From Pseudomonas sp. MWU13-2105 (lineage in GTDB: Bacteria > Pseudomonadota > Gammaproteobacteria > Pseudomonadales > Pseudomonadaceae), in contig NZ_JALLIY010000014.1 of NCBI RefSeq assembly GCF_023242315.1, positions 1 through 64,000 on the forward strand: a stretch of 64,000 bases of DNA, read 5' to 3'. Position 1 is the first letter of the stretch. The number at the start of each line of letters is the position of its first letter. The position numbers were made by a program, and so were the translations under genes. The notes below the pieces were generated by a model. It did not search any database. It saw only the letters and a program-made list of their open reading frames with translations, and was not told the origin of the DNA. Below are positions 1 through 8,219 of the stretch, piece by piece.

Positions 1-548
1 GTTTTTTTCCCCCCCCCCCCCCCCCCCCCTGACGGCTCTTGAAGTAACGGTCACTTCGGTTGGTACTTTGCTGGTAGGCCGTTGGGTTGGAATGGAAGGG
101 GTTATGGCTATCTCCAGTTATCCTCAGTTGGGCTGGGCGGTTTGGAGGCAAGCATGGCAAGAGGCTTATAATGAAAATGCTTTGAGTTTTTATGACAAAA
201 TCTGATTGATTCTGCCTATAAGAATACCGATACCTCAAGATTTCACTTTGTATCTTTGTCCGGTGTCATCGCGTTTTTTTTATTCTGGCTCTTATATTTT
301 CTTGTTTTTTTGCGATGACCCTGCTAGGACAGGGGGCGGCTCTACTTGAGATCTTTGTGCTCAAGGTCGGTGGAGGAAATGTGATTTTGTGCTCTTTATT
401 TGCGCAAGTAATCGCTTATCGATTCATGAGCTTTGGGTATGTGCCGGCGCAGAGTTAGCTGTTTTTTGGTTCGATTATTTTCAATATCCTTTTGATTTAC
501 TTTGCTGATAAAATTCTGAGCTACTGGCGCTCTCGATTCGCCTCCTGA
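1..548 (+). pseudogene. Disrupted polytopic membrane protein of the O-antigen cluster (C-terminal part)
   Basis: No single frame is open, but three frames join into one protein-like sequence. Frame 2 runs from the left edge to a TGA at 203-205 and includes LLVGRWVGMEGVMAISSYPQ and AYNENALSFYDK. Frame 1 continues from about 196 (NLIDSAYKNTD, then a very hydrophobic stretch) to a TGA at 316-318. Frame 3 continues from about 312 (AMTLLGQGAALLEIFVLK) to an in-frame TAG at 456-458, then another hydrophobic helix and a TGA at 546-548. One extra A in the A4 run (197-200) and one extra T in the T7 run (305-311) would restore continuity, so two single-base losses plus one amber codon separate it from an intact frame. 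The stretch is AT-rich compared with its neighbours. A long soluble loop followed by C-terminal membrane helices would suit an O-unit polymerase or similar cluster membrane protein, but I do not recognise the family. Sequencing error at a contig edge is a real alternative to true decay. Confidence 0.6.
9..29. repeat. Poly(C) homopolymer tract, 21 C
   Basis: Seven T (2-8) are followed by an uninterrupted run of 21 C at the extreme left edge. In the frame of the disrupted membrane-protein gene it would encode a proline run. Such a tract could be a slipped-strand phase-variation site, or an assembly artefact or padding at a contig end. Confidence 0.9.
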
Positions 549-594
549 GTCGATGTATATTTGTTTGACAGTGTAAGATACTCTGAGAGTTAGC

Positions 595-1452
595 ATGAAA
601 ATTTTGGTACTTGGCATCACGGGTATGCTGGGCAGCGCGGTCTTCAGGACATTCAGCTCTGATCCAGCGCATGAGGTCTGGGGGACGTTGCGGAGTTCGG
701 CGGGGTTGCGATACCTCCCCGAAGTAGGCCGTGAGCGCTTACTCTCTGGTGTCGATGTGCTGGATCAGGACTCGCTCGTGGCTGCATTCGTCCAGGTACG
801 TCCAGACGTGGTCATTAACTGTGTCGGGTTGATCAAGCAAGTGGCCGATGCCAAGGACCCGCTGACTGCATTGCCCATTAATGCCATGCTGCCACATCGG
901 CTGGCGCGGCTCTGTGCCCTTGGCTGTGCGCGATTGATCCATGTCAGTACCGACTGCGTCTTCTCGGGAAGTAAGGGAGGCTACCTGGAAAGCGACCTTT
1001 CGGACGCCGAGGACCTGTATGGCAAGTCCAAGTACATTGGTGAACTGCACGATTTACCCCACGCGATTACCCTGCGAACCTCGATCATCGGGCATGAGTT
1101 GAACTCCAATTACTCCCTGGTGGACTGGTTTCTGGCGCAGCAAGGTAGCGTGCGAGGTTTTTCCCAGGCTATTTTTTCCGGTTTGCCCACGGCTGAGTTG
1201 GCTCGGATCATGAAAGACTTTGTCCTGCCGCACCCGGAGCTCAATGGCCTGTATCATGTCGCTGCAGAGCCGATTGCCAAGCTGGATCTATTGACCCTGA
1301 TTGCCAGCCAATACGGCAAGTCCATCGAGATCCACCCAGATGCTACATTAGTGATCGATCGTTCGCTCAACAGCGAACGCTTCGCTCAGGCTACTGGATA
1401 CAAAGCCCCAACTTGGCCTCGGCTCATCGAGCTGATGCACGCCACTCGCTAA
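595..1452 (+). CDS. RmlD-like NAD(P)-dependent sugar-nucleotide reductase (WbvR/WbjC-type role)
   Basis: This 285-residue extended SDR has a dinucleotide-binding GITGMLG (residues 7-13), STDCVFSG at 118-125 and the catalytic pair Y142xxxK146 (YGKSK). It resembles dTDP-4-dehydrorhamnose reductase. Directly downstream lie a UDP-GlcNAc 4,6-dehydratase/5-epimerase and a UDP-sugar 2-epimerase, so it probably reduces the 4-keto intermediate of a UDP-2-acetamido-2,6-dideoxy-L-hexose. In the UDP-L-FucNAc pathway the reductase (WbjC/CapF) is longer and carries a C-terminal cupin. This protein stops after the SDR fold, as expected for the WbvR-type reductase of UDP-L-RhaNAc/L-QuiNAc synthesis. The pathway product is inferred. 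The ATG follows GAGAG, 46 bases after the end of the upstream disrupted frame, and 18 bases separate it from the next gene, so it is in an operon. Confidence 0.75.
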   Translation: MKILVLGITGMLGSAVFRTFSSDPAHEVWGTLRSSAGLRYLPEVGRERLLSGVDVLDQDSLVAAFVQVRPDVVINCVGLIKQVADAKDPLTALPINAMLPHRLARLCALGCARLIHVSTDCVFSGSKGGYLESDLSDAEDLYGKSKYIGELHDLPHAITLRTSIIGHELNSNYSLVDWFLAQQGSVRGFSQAIFSGLPTAELARIMKDFVLPHPELNGLYHVAAEPIAKLDLLTLIASQYGKSIEIHPDATLVIDRSLNSERFAQATGYKAPTWPRLIELMHATR

Positions 1453-1470
1453 CGAATTCGGAAGGTTTAC

Positions 1471-2481
1471 ATGTTCGACGACAAGGTATTGATGATCACC
1501 GGTGGTACCGGTTCTTTCGGCCATACGGTCCTCAAGCGTTTTCTCAATACCGCTGTGCGCGAGATTCGCATCTTCAGTCGTGATGAGAAGAAGCAGGAAG
1601 ACATGCGCATTGCCTTGGCCAATGACAAGGTCAAGTTCTACATCGGCGATGTTCGCGATTACAGCAGCCTGTCCCAGGCGATGGTCGGTGTGGATTACAT
1701 CTTCCACGCAGCGGCACTGAAGCAGGTTCCGTCCTGCGAGTTCTATCCGATGGAAGCCGTGCGTACCAACGTGCTGGGTACCGAGAACGTACTGAATGCC
1801 GCGATTGCCAGTGGTGTGCAGCGGGTTGTGGTATTGAGCACTGACAAAGCGGTCTATCCGATCAACGCCATGGGCATCTCCAAGGCCATGGCGGAAAAGC
1901 TGATGGTGGCCAAGTCGCGCATGATCCCGGCCAAGGGCCCGGTCATCTGCGCTACCCGTTATGGCAACGTCATGGCTTCGCGTGGCTCGGTGATTCCGTT
2001 GTTCGTCGACCAACTTCGTTCAGGCGAAGTGCTGACGGTCACTGACCCGGAAATGACCCGTTTCCTCATGTCACTTGAGGACTCGGTCGATCTGGTTCTG
2101 CATGCGTTCGAGCACGGTCAGCAAGGGGATCTGTTCATCCAGAAAGCCCCTGCCTCTACTGTCGGCGACTTGGCCGAAGCGCTCAAGCAACTGTTTGGCA
2201 AGAGTAACGAAGTCAAGGTGATCGGTACTCGCCACGGCGAAAAACTCTACGAGTCGCTGGTTTCCCGCGAGGAAATGGCCAAGGCCGAGGACATGGGGCG
2301 TTACTACCGGATTCCGGCGGATAACCGTGACCTGAACTACAAGAAGTACTTTGTCGAGGGTGAGCAGCGGATCTCCGAGTTGGACGATTACACCTCTCAC
2401 AATACGACGCGCCTGGATGTATCTGGGATCAAGGAGCTATTGCTCAAGCTCGATTACATCAAGGAGCAACTCGATGCTTAA
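1471..2481 (+). CDS. wbjB: UDP-GlcNAc 4,6-dehydratase (5-epimerising), WbjB/CapE/FnlA family
   Basis: This 336-residue soluble SDR converts UDP-D-GlcNAc to a UDP-4-keto-6-deoxy-L-hexosamine in the cytoplasm, the first step to L-configured 6-deoxy amino sugars of O-antigen. TGGTGSFG (10-17) binds NADP. STDKAVYP (123-130) precedes MGISK, where Met134 and Lys138 occupy the Tyr and Lys positions of the usual YxxxK. The same Met substitution is known in CapE-type enzymes, so it is a family feature and not a defect. C-terminal RHGEKLYE is typical of the family. The gene lies between the reductase and the 2-epimerase and overlaps the latter by 8 bases. The RBS is GGAAGG before the ATG. Confidence 0.88.
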   Translation: MFDDKVLMITGGTGSFGHTVLKRFLNTAVREIRIFSRDEKKQEDMRIALANDKVKFYIGDVRDYSSLSQAMVGVDYIFHAAALKQVPSCEFYPMEAVRTNVLGTENVLNAAIASGVQRVVVLSTDKAVYPINAMGISKAMAEKLMVAKSRMIPAKGPVICATRYGNVMASRGSVIPLFVDQLRSGEVLTVTDPEMTRFLMSLEDSVDLVLHAFEHGQQGDLFIQKAPASTVGDLAEALKQLFGKSNEVKVIGTRHGEKLYESLVSREEMAKAEDMGRYYRIPADNRDLNYKKYFVEGEQRISELDDYTSHNTTRLDVSGIKELLLKLDYIKEQLDA

Positions 2482-3601
2482 GGTTATGACGCTGGTCGGC
2501 ACGCGTCCCGAGTTGATCAAGATGAGCCGGGTCATAGCCGAGCTGGATCGCCAGGTCGATCATGTGCTGGTGCACTCCGGGCAGAACTATGATTACGAGC
2601 TCAACCAGGTTTTTTTCGACGACCTGGAGATTCGCAAGCCGGATCATTTCCTCGGCGCAACTGGCGATACGGCGGCCAAGACCATCGCCGAGGTCATCTC
2701 CAAGTCCGATGAAATCTTCGAGCTGGAAAAGCCTGACGCGTTGCTGCTGTATGGCGACACCAACACCTGTTTGGCAGTGATCGCTGCCAAGCGTCGCAAG
2801 ATTCCGGTGTTTCATATGGAAGCGGGCAACCGCTGCTTCGATCAGCGGGTGCCTGAGGAGCTGAACCGCAAGGTACTGGATCACCTCAGTGACATCAACA
2901 TGGTGCTGACTGAGCACGCGCGCCGCTATCTTATCGCCGAGGGGATTCGCCCTGAAACGATCATCAAGACCGGTTCGCACATGCAGGAAGTCCTCGACTA
3001 CTACATGCCCAAGATCGAGCAGTCTGATGTGCTGGAGCGCAGTGGCCTGGAGCAGGACAAGTTCTTCATCGTCAGCGCCCACCGCGAGGAAAACGTCGAC
3101 ACGCCGGATAACCTGCGTGATTTGCTGGATACCCTGCGAGCCCTGGCCGATCACTATGGCTTCCCATTGATCGTTTCGACGCATCCTCGTACGCGCAAAC
3201 GTCTGGAAGCTCTGGGTGAATCGCTCGATCACCCGTTGATCCGTTTCGTCAAACCTTTCGGTTTGCTGGACTACATCAAGCTGCAGATGTCGGCATTCTG
3301 TGTCCTTTCCGACAGCGGCACGATTACCGAAGAAGCTTCATTGTTGAATTTGCCTGCCGTCACTCTGCGCAATGCGCACGAGCGTCCTGAGGGGATGGAT
3401 GTAGGGACGCTGATCATGAGCGGCCTGAAGCGCGGCTCAGTCATGGATGCGGTACGAGTGGTTACCAGCCAGCATGCTCGCGATCAGCGCAAGGTGCCGT
3501 TGGTGCCGGATTATCGAGGTGGACCGGTTTCTCTGCAGGTGGTTCGTGTGGTGCTGAGTTACACCGACTACATCAACCGCACCGTGTGGAGCAAAGCTTG
3601 A
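2474..3601 (+). CDS. wbjD: Non-hydrolysing UDP-N-acetyl sugar 2-epimerase (WbjD/WecB family)
   Basis: This 375-residue cytoplasmic epimerase inverts C2 of a UDP-N-acetyl sugar. Family signatures are LVGTRPE near the N-terminus, HSGQNYD, GDTNT, HMEAGNRCFDQRVPEE, HREENVD and SDSGTITEE. I chose the ATG at 2474, which overlaps the stop of the dehydratase gene, because LKVMTLVGTRPE follows at once; the open frame extends 41 codons further upstream inside that gene. With the two preceding genes it completes the three-enzyme route to a UDP-L-QuiNAc or UDP-L-FucNAc-type donor. Its role is that of WbjD/WbvD/CapG rather than of the enterobacterial common antigen enzyme WecB, judging from context. Confidence 0.85.
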   Translation: MLKVMTLVGTRPELIKMSRVIAELDRQVDHVLVHSGQNYDYELNQVFFDDLEIRKPDHFLGATGDTAAKTIAEVISKSDEIFELEKPDALLLYGDTNTCLAVIAAKRRKIPVFHMEAGNRCFDQRVPEELNRKVLDHLSDINMVLTEHARRYLIAEGIRPETIIKTGSHMQEVLDYYMPKIEQSDVLERSGLEQDKFFIVSAHREENVDTPDNLRDLLDTLRALADHYGFPLIVSTHPRTRKRLEALGESLDHPLIRFVKPFGLLDYIKLQMSAFCVLSDSGTITEEASLLNLPAVTLRNAHERPEGMDVGTLIMSGLKRGSVMDAVRVVTSQHARDQRKVPLVPDYRGGPVSLQVVRVVLSYTDYINRTVWSKA

Positions 3602-3794
3602 ACGGACTATTTACAAGTTCTTTTAACGGGGCCAGTGGCGCTGCTGGTTGGTATCGAGAAGGCTTGTTTGAGTAGGCGTTGGCGATTGATGTGGATGGGA
3701 CATCGGAAAAGGCTACAAGAGACGCTCTGGCGCATCGAGTGTAAGAGGGAGGAGGGGCTTGCAAGCCGGAAGTCGAGTAAAGGAGGGGCTTCTA
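3602..3794 (+). other. Intergenic gap between the 2-epimerase gene and wbpM, with a duplicated SD-like block
   Basis: No recognisable gene lies in these 193 bases. The 10-mer GGAGGGGCTT occurs at 3751-3760 and again at 3782-3791, where it supplies the wbpM ribosome binding site. In many pseudomonads the initiating transferase wbpL sits just before wbpM, and it is not present here. The frame of the 2-epimerase stays open past its stop for about 66 codons but has no good start and no family resemblance. Confidence 0.6.
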
Positions 3795-5792
3795 ATGCGT
3801 GAGCGTTTATTGGGGCTGCCACGTAGCTACAAGCGTTTCTTGCAGTTGCTCATTGACGTTGTGCTGGTCTGGGGCGCGCTCTGGCTGGCGTTTGTCGTGC
3901 GTCTGGGGATTGAGCGGCCAGTGAATCCTTTTGGTGATTATGCTTGGTTGTTCATGGCCGCGCCGGTGATCACTGTTCCGATATTTGTCCGTTTTGGCTT
4001 GTATCGTGCTGTGATGCGTTATTTCGGTAACGACGCCCTGCTCAGTATTTTCAAGGCAGTGACTTTGTCGGCGTTGTTGTTGACGGTCTATGTCTATTTA
4101 TACCGCCCGGACGTACTGGTACCTCGTTCGCTGATCATCAATTACTGGTGGTTGAGTTTGTTGATGGTCGGCGGTTTGCGCTTGTTCATGCGTCAGTATT
4201 TTCTCGGCGACTGGTTTCTCGCCGGCCAGTATGTGCCTTTCCTGCGTCAGGATGACGAGGCTCTCAAGGTTGCAGTCTATGGTGGTGGAGCGGCAGGCAA
4301 TCAGTTGGTGGCGGCGCTGCGCATGGGCAAGGCGATGCGTCCGGTGGCCTTTATCGACGATGACGCGGGTATCGCGAATCGGGTGATCGCCGGCCTCAAG
4401 GTTTATCCGTTTGCGGATGTTGCACAGCTGATCGAGGACACCGGCGCAACTGAAGTATTGCTGGCTATTCCGTCGGTGTCGCGTGCCAGGCGTCGCGATA
4501 TCTTGATGGCGCTCGAGTCTTATCCGGTGCATGTGCGCACGATACCGGGGTTCATGGATCTGGCCAGTGGCCGGGTTAGTGTCAGCGATCTGCAGGAAGT
4601 CGATATCATCGATCTGCTCGGGCGCGACACGGTGGTGGCGCAACAAACTCTCTTCGAGTGCTGTATCCGCGGCCAGGTTGTTATGGTGACAGGTGCCGGT
4701 GGCTCCATCGGTTCGGAACTGTGTCGGCAAATTCTCACCAGCAAGCCAACGGTGCTGGTCTTGTTCGAGCACAGTGAATTCAATCTCTATAGCATCCAGG
4801 GCGAGTTGGAGAAGCTGATCCACAGTGAAGGGCTCAGTCTGGAGTTGGTGCCGATCCTTGGCTCGATTCGCAACAGTGAGCGCCTGTTGGATGTAATGAG
4901 AACCTGGCGCGTGAACACGGTCTATCACGCCGCGGCGTATAAACATGTGCCGATCGTCGAGCATAACGTTGCCGAAGGCGTGTTGAACAATGTCCTGGGG
5001 ACCTTGCAGACTGCGCAGGCGGCAGTGCAGGCGGGAGTTAAGCACTTCGTGTTGATCTCTACCGACAAGGCGGTACGCCCTACCAATGTCATGGGGTGCA
5101 CCAAGCGGCTGGCCGAGATGACGCTACAGGCCCTCAGCTGCGAATCGCAGCCCCTGCTGTTGGGTGAGCACTTCACGGCGCCTTGCGCCAACACAACCCG
5201 GTTTACCATGGTACGTTTCGGCAATGTGCTGGGCTCATCCGGTTCGGTTATTCCGCTGTTTCGCGAGCAAATCAAGAGTGGCGGACCGATTACGGTAACC
5301 CATCCGAATATGACCCGCTATTTCATGACCATTCCCGAGGCCGCGCAACTGGTGATTCAGGCGGGCTCCATGGGGCTGGGCGGTGACGTGTTTGTGCTCG
5401 ATATGGGGCCGCCCGTGAGGATCGCCGATCTGGCGGAGAAAATGGTCCATCTGTCCGGCCTTTCCGTGCGTAGCAAAGAACGTCCCGGCGGGGACATCGC
5501 TATCGAGTTCACCGGGCTGCGTCGTGGCGAAAAGCTCTATGAGGAGTTGTTGATCGGTGACAATGTCCGCCCGACCGAACACCCGATGATCATGCGCGCC
5601 AACGAGGAGCATCTACCGTGGGAGGGCTTCAAACTGGCGATTTCAGCACTGCTGAAGGCGGTCGCAGAGGGTGACTATGGGCGGGTTCGTACGCTGCTAT
5701 GCGAGACGGTCAATGGCTATGCGCCGGAGTGCCAGATTGTCGACCTGATTCATCAGCGTCGTCAGATTTCGGGGTGTCCCGGCGGCGTTTAA
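3795..5792 (+). CDS. wbpM: UDP-GlcNAc C6-dehydratase/C4-reductase, membrane-bound (WbpM)
   Basis: This 665-residue nucleoside-diphosphate sugar epimerase/dehydratase has exactly the family length. The N-terminal third carries several hydrophobic helices (about residues 12-130) that anchor it in the inner membrane. A first Rossmann-like segment contains VYGGGAAGNQLV (about 158-169), and the catalytic SDR domain starts at TGAGGSIG (about 299). ISTDKAVRPTNVMGCTK places Met433 and Lys437 at the YxxxK positions, the serine-Met-Lys triad known for WbpM. It makes a 4-keto-6-deoxy intermediate for D-QuiNAc or D-FucNAc, used in the first sugars of B-band-type O-antigen. The ATG at 3795 is preceded by AGGAGG (3781-3786); an upstream ATG at 3759 has no such site. 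It is the last gene of the cluster and ends at a strong hairpin. Confidence 0.92.
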   Translation: MRERLLGLPRSYKRFLQLLIDVVLVWGALWLAFVVRLGIERPVNPFGDYAWLFMAAPVITVPIFVRFGLYRAVMRYFGNDALLSIFKAVTLSALLLTVYVYLYRPDVLVPRSLIINYWWLSLLMVGGLRLFMRQYFLGDWFLAGQYVPFLRQDDEALKVAVYGGGAAGNQLVAALRMGKAMRPVAFIDDDAGIANRVIAGLKVYPFADVAQLIEDTGATEVLLAIPSVSRARRRDILMALESYPVHVRTIPGFMDLASGRVSVSDLQEVDIIDLLGRDTVVAQQTLFECCIRGQVVMVTGAGGSIGSELCRQILTSKPTVLVLFEHSEFNLYSIQGELEKLIHSEGLSLELVPILGSIRNSERLLDVMRTWRVNTVYHAAAYKHVPIVEHNVAEGVLNNVLGTLQTAQAAVQAGVKHFVLISTDKAVRPTNVMGCTKRLAEMTLQALSCESQPLLLGEHFTAPCANTTRFTMVRFGNVLGSSGSVIPLFREQIKSGGPITVTHPNMTRYFMTIPEAAQLVIQAGSMGLGGDVFVLDMGPPVRIADLAEKMVHLSGLSVRSKERPGGDIAIEFTGLRRGEKLYEELLIGDNVRPTEHPMIMRANEEHLPWEGFKLAISALLKAVAEGDYGRVRTLLCETVNGYAPECQIVDLIHQRRQISGCPGGV

Positions 5793-5811
5793 CCGATTCG
5801 CCTGCTGAGCG

Positions 5812-5840
5812 ACCGTCCCCACGCTGGACGTGGGGACGGT
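5812..5840. terminator. Bidirectional hairpin between wbpM and ndh
   Basis: ACCGTCCCCACG at 5812-5823 and CGTGGGGACGGT at 5829-5840 form a perfect 12-bp stem with a 5-base loop, between the convergent ends of wbpM and ndh. The T-tract is short, so termination strength is uncertain. Confidence 0.7.
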
Positions 5841-5846
5841 TGGATC

Positions 5847-7145
5847 TCAGTGCAACTTCAACCGCGGATCCGTCCCTCTCCCGATCCGACTGCCGAGCAT
5901 CAGCATCAGGGTGCGGAAGGTGCCATACAGTGCCATCTGGTGCATCCGGTACAGCGATATATAGAACATCCGCGCGAGCCAGCCTTCCAGCATCACGCTG
6001 CCGGTCAGGTTACCCATCAGGTTGCCGACGGCGGAAAAGCGTGACAATGAAATCAGCGAGCCGTAGTCGGTATAGCGATACTCCGGCAAGGTCTTGCCTT
6101 CGATACGCAATTTCAGCGACTTGGCCAGCAATGACGCCTGCTGGTGCGCGGCTTGCGCCCGGGGCGGCACATTGCGGTCGCTCCCCGGCTGCGGGCAGGC
6201 TGCGCAATCACCGAAGGCGAAAATGTTCTCGTCGCGAGTGGTCTGCAGCGTCGGCAATACCTGCAGCTGATTGATCCGGTTGGTTTCCAGGCCATCGATG
6301 TCCTTGAGAAAGCCCGGCGCACGAATCCCCGCGGCCCAGACCTTGAGGCTCGCGGCAATCACCTGGCCATCGGCGGTCACCAGGTTGTCCGCCGTCACTT
6401 CACTTACGGCGGCATTGGTCATGACCCGCACGCCGAGTTTTTCCAGGGTCTTGTGCACGGGGCCGCCGATGCGCTCCGGCAAGGCCGGCAACACCCGAGG
6501 ACCAGCCTCGATCAAGGTGATATGCATGTTTTCCGGCTTGATCCGATCCAGGCCGTAGGCCGCCAGTTCGTGGGCGGCGTTATGCAGCTCGGCCGCCAGC
6601 TCTACACCGGTGGCGCCGGCGCCGACAATCGCTACGCTGATCTGCTCGACCGCATCGGTTTGCCCGGCATGGGCGCGCAGGTAATGGTTGAGCAATTGCT
6701 GGTGGAAACGCTCGGCCTGTTTGCGGGTGTCGAGGAACAGGCAGTGCTGCGCCGCGCCCTCGGTGCCGAAATCGTTGGTCGTGCTGCCGACCGCGATCAC
6801 CAGGTAGTCGTAGCCCAGTTCACGGGCAGGCAGCAGCTCCACGCCGTTTTCGTCGTAGGTAGCCGCCAGCTGGATTTTTTTCTGCTCGCGGTCGAGCCCG
6901 CTCATGCGCCCCAGCTGGAACTCGAAATGGTTCCATTTCGCCTGGGCGACATAGTTGAGTTCGTCGGACGAAGAATTCAGCGAGCCGGCCGCCACTTCAT
7001 GCAGCAGGGGTTTCCAGATGTGGGTCAGGTTCGCGTCGACCAGCATGACGCTGGCAATGCCGCGTTTACCCAGGGTCTTACCCAGGCGGGTCGCTAGTTC
7101 CAGGCCGCCGGCGCCGCCGCCGACGATCACGATACGATGGTTCAT
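5847..7145 (-). CDS. ndh: Type II NADH dehydrogenase (NDH-2), FAD-dependent
   Basis: This 432-residue pyridine nucleotide-disulfide oxidoreductase passes electrons from NADH to quinone without proton pumping, at the cytoplasmic face of the inner membrane. Two dinucleotide folds are visible: IVIVGGGAGGLELA at the N-terminus (FAD) and VAIVGAGATGVELAAEL about residue 175 (NADH). FAFGDCAAC is the second FAD-contact motif. The C-terminus is amphipathic (FYISLYRMHQMALYGTFR), as expected for membrane association. An in-frame TTG lies 15 bases upstream, but the ATG at 7145 begins MNHRIVIVGGG and is preferred. A small membrane protein gene is the next gene upstream on the same strand. Confidence 0.9.
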   Translation of the reverse strand: MNHRIVIVGGGAGGLELATRLGKTLGKRGIASVMLVDANLTHIWKPLLHEVAAGSLNSSSDELNYVAQAKWNHFEFQLGRMSGLDREQKKIQLAATYDENGVELLPARELGYDYLVIAVGSTTNDFGTEGAAQHCLFLDTRKQAERFHQQLLNHYLRAHAGQTDAVEQISVAIVGAGATGVELAAELHNAAHELAAYGLDRIKPENMHITLIEAGPRVLPALPERIGGPVHKTLEKLGVRVMTNAAVSEVTADNLVTADGQVIAASLKVWAAGIRAPGFLKDIDGLETNRINQLQVLPTLQTTRDENIFAFGDCAACPQPGSDRNVPPRAQAAHQQASLLAKSLKLRIEGKTLPEYRYTDYGSLISLSRFSAVGNLMGNLTGSVMLEGWLARMFYISLYRMHQMALYGTFRTLMLMLGSRIGRGTDPRLKLH

Positions 7146-7208
7146 GGGGATATCTCGCAAGGCTAAAGGAAATCTGTGCCTGCGTTATCCGGGCGAGCGC
7201 GAGGCAGC

Positions 7209-7382
7209 TCATAGCACCAGGTAACTCAGGAAGCGGCTCAACAGGCCCAGGCCGATGACCGCGGCGAGCACCACCACCAGGAGCATCCACGGCCGAAATG
7301 GCCGGCGCTCGACTTGGTGCTGCGGAAGCTGCAGATACTGGTCGACATGTTGCTGGTCGTCGGGGTTCAGGCGGCTGGTCAT
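7209..7382 (-). CDS. Small single-pass membrane protein, DUF3094-like
   Basis: This 57-residue product begins MTSRLNPDDQQHVDQYLQLP, followed by a basic stretch (VERRPFRPW) and a single membrane helix (MLLVVVLAAVIGLGLLSRFL). The layout matches the small DUF3094 proteins found next to ndh in Pseudomonas. It lies 63 bases upstream of ndh on the same strand, so cotranscription is likely. A role as an accessory or membrane anchor for the dehydrogenase is only a guess from position. Confidence 0.75.
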   Translation of the reverse strand: MTSRLNPDDQQHVDQYLQLPQHQVERRPFRPWMLLVVVLAAVIGLGLLSRFLSYLVL

Positions 7383-7448
7383 GGGAGCCTCGTCAGGTAG
7401 ACGTTACCAAGGTGCTTTGTATCATTGGCGCGGTGATTGCGCCATGGC

Positions 7449-8078
7449 TTACAAACTGATGCCGACGTCGAAAACGATGCTGCGCCCCAGGTTGCTACGC
7501 AGGAAGTCCGGGGCGTCGGGGTGGGCGAACAGCACCCGGGCGAAGGTCGGCCCCACCAGCGACAGCGAGCGCCAGCCTTGGCGCAGGTATTCGGTCGGCG
7601 GTGGGAAGTGGCTGTTGAGGTCGAGCACTTCGCGCTTGAGGCTGGCGAAGGCGATGATGTCCAGCTCACCCAGGTCCAGTCCGCGCTCCTTGTAGTTATG
7701 GGCCTTTTTGCGCAGGGTCGGGGCCAGCCGCTGCAGTAGCTCGGAGGCGGGAATGCGCCTGGGCTTGGCCTCACGGCGTACCAGTTGGCTGAGGGAAAAG
7801 GCACTGCGTCGGCGCTGCAACTCTTCGCGCCACTCATCGTTGAGCCGCCGGCCTTCGTCGAGGACGAAAAATACCTCGAAGCAGGCGTCGCGAAACAACA
7901 CGTCCGGCGGCTCCTGCCCGGCGGGGTGGAAGTCTTCGGCTCGATAGGCAATGTTCAGCCCTTGCAGCAGGCGCTGGCAGACCCAACGCTCACGCTCCCA
8001 TTTGCGGGCATTGGAAAGAAACGTGTTGGCTTGCTCCGCCTGGATGGTCAGCAAGCGTAAAAAATCCGAGTCGTCCAT
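7449..8078 (-). CDS. DUF1780 family cytoplasmic protein
   Basis: This 209-residue soluble protein is rich in charged residues and has no signal peptide or membrane segment. It starts MDDSDFLRLLTIQAEQANTF and contains ERWVCQRLLQGLNI and a central basic helix pair (EELQRRRSAF, RREAKPRRIP). The C-terminal half has GLDLGELDIIAFASLKREVLDL and GPTFARVLFAHPDAPDFLRS. I recognise it as the conserved pseudomonad DUF1780 family, whose function I do not know. It is followed on the same strand after about 66 bases by the small DUF3094-like gene and ndh. Confidence 0.8.
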   Translation of the reverse strand: MDDSDFLRLLTIQAEQANTFLSNARKWERERWVCQRLLQGLNIAYRAEDFHPAGQEPPDVLFRDACFEVFFVLDEGRRLNDEWREELQRRRSAFSLSQLVRREAKPRRIPASELLQRLAPTLRKKAHNYKERGLDLGELDIIAFASLKREVLDLNSHFPPPTEYLRQGWRSLSLVGPTFARVLFAHPDAPDFLRSNLGRSIVFDVGISL

Positions 8079-8219
8079 GGCCCAAGCTTAGCGTTGAAAC
8101 TGTAAGGTCTGGAAGTCCGGAACAATTTTTGTCGACATGGTGCGGCGTAACGGGCGGTGTAGACTTCAGGATTCAACCCGGCAAGGGTTATCGGGGCCGC
8201 GGAGGGTGGAGAGGTTTTT

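Noticed and set aside
396..672. Minus-strand open frames at the left edge (74 and 63 codons)
   Set aside because: They lie antisense to the disrupted membrane-protein gene and to the reductase start, with unlikely composition and no SD.
3599..3802. Open frame continuing after the 2-epimerase stop for about 66 codons, possible remnant of a glycosyltransferase
   Set aside because: It has no start with an SD, no family motif, and it ends inside wbpM; it fits chance openness in a short gap.
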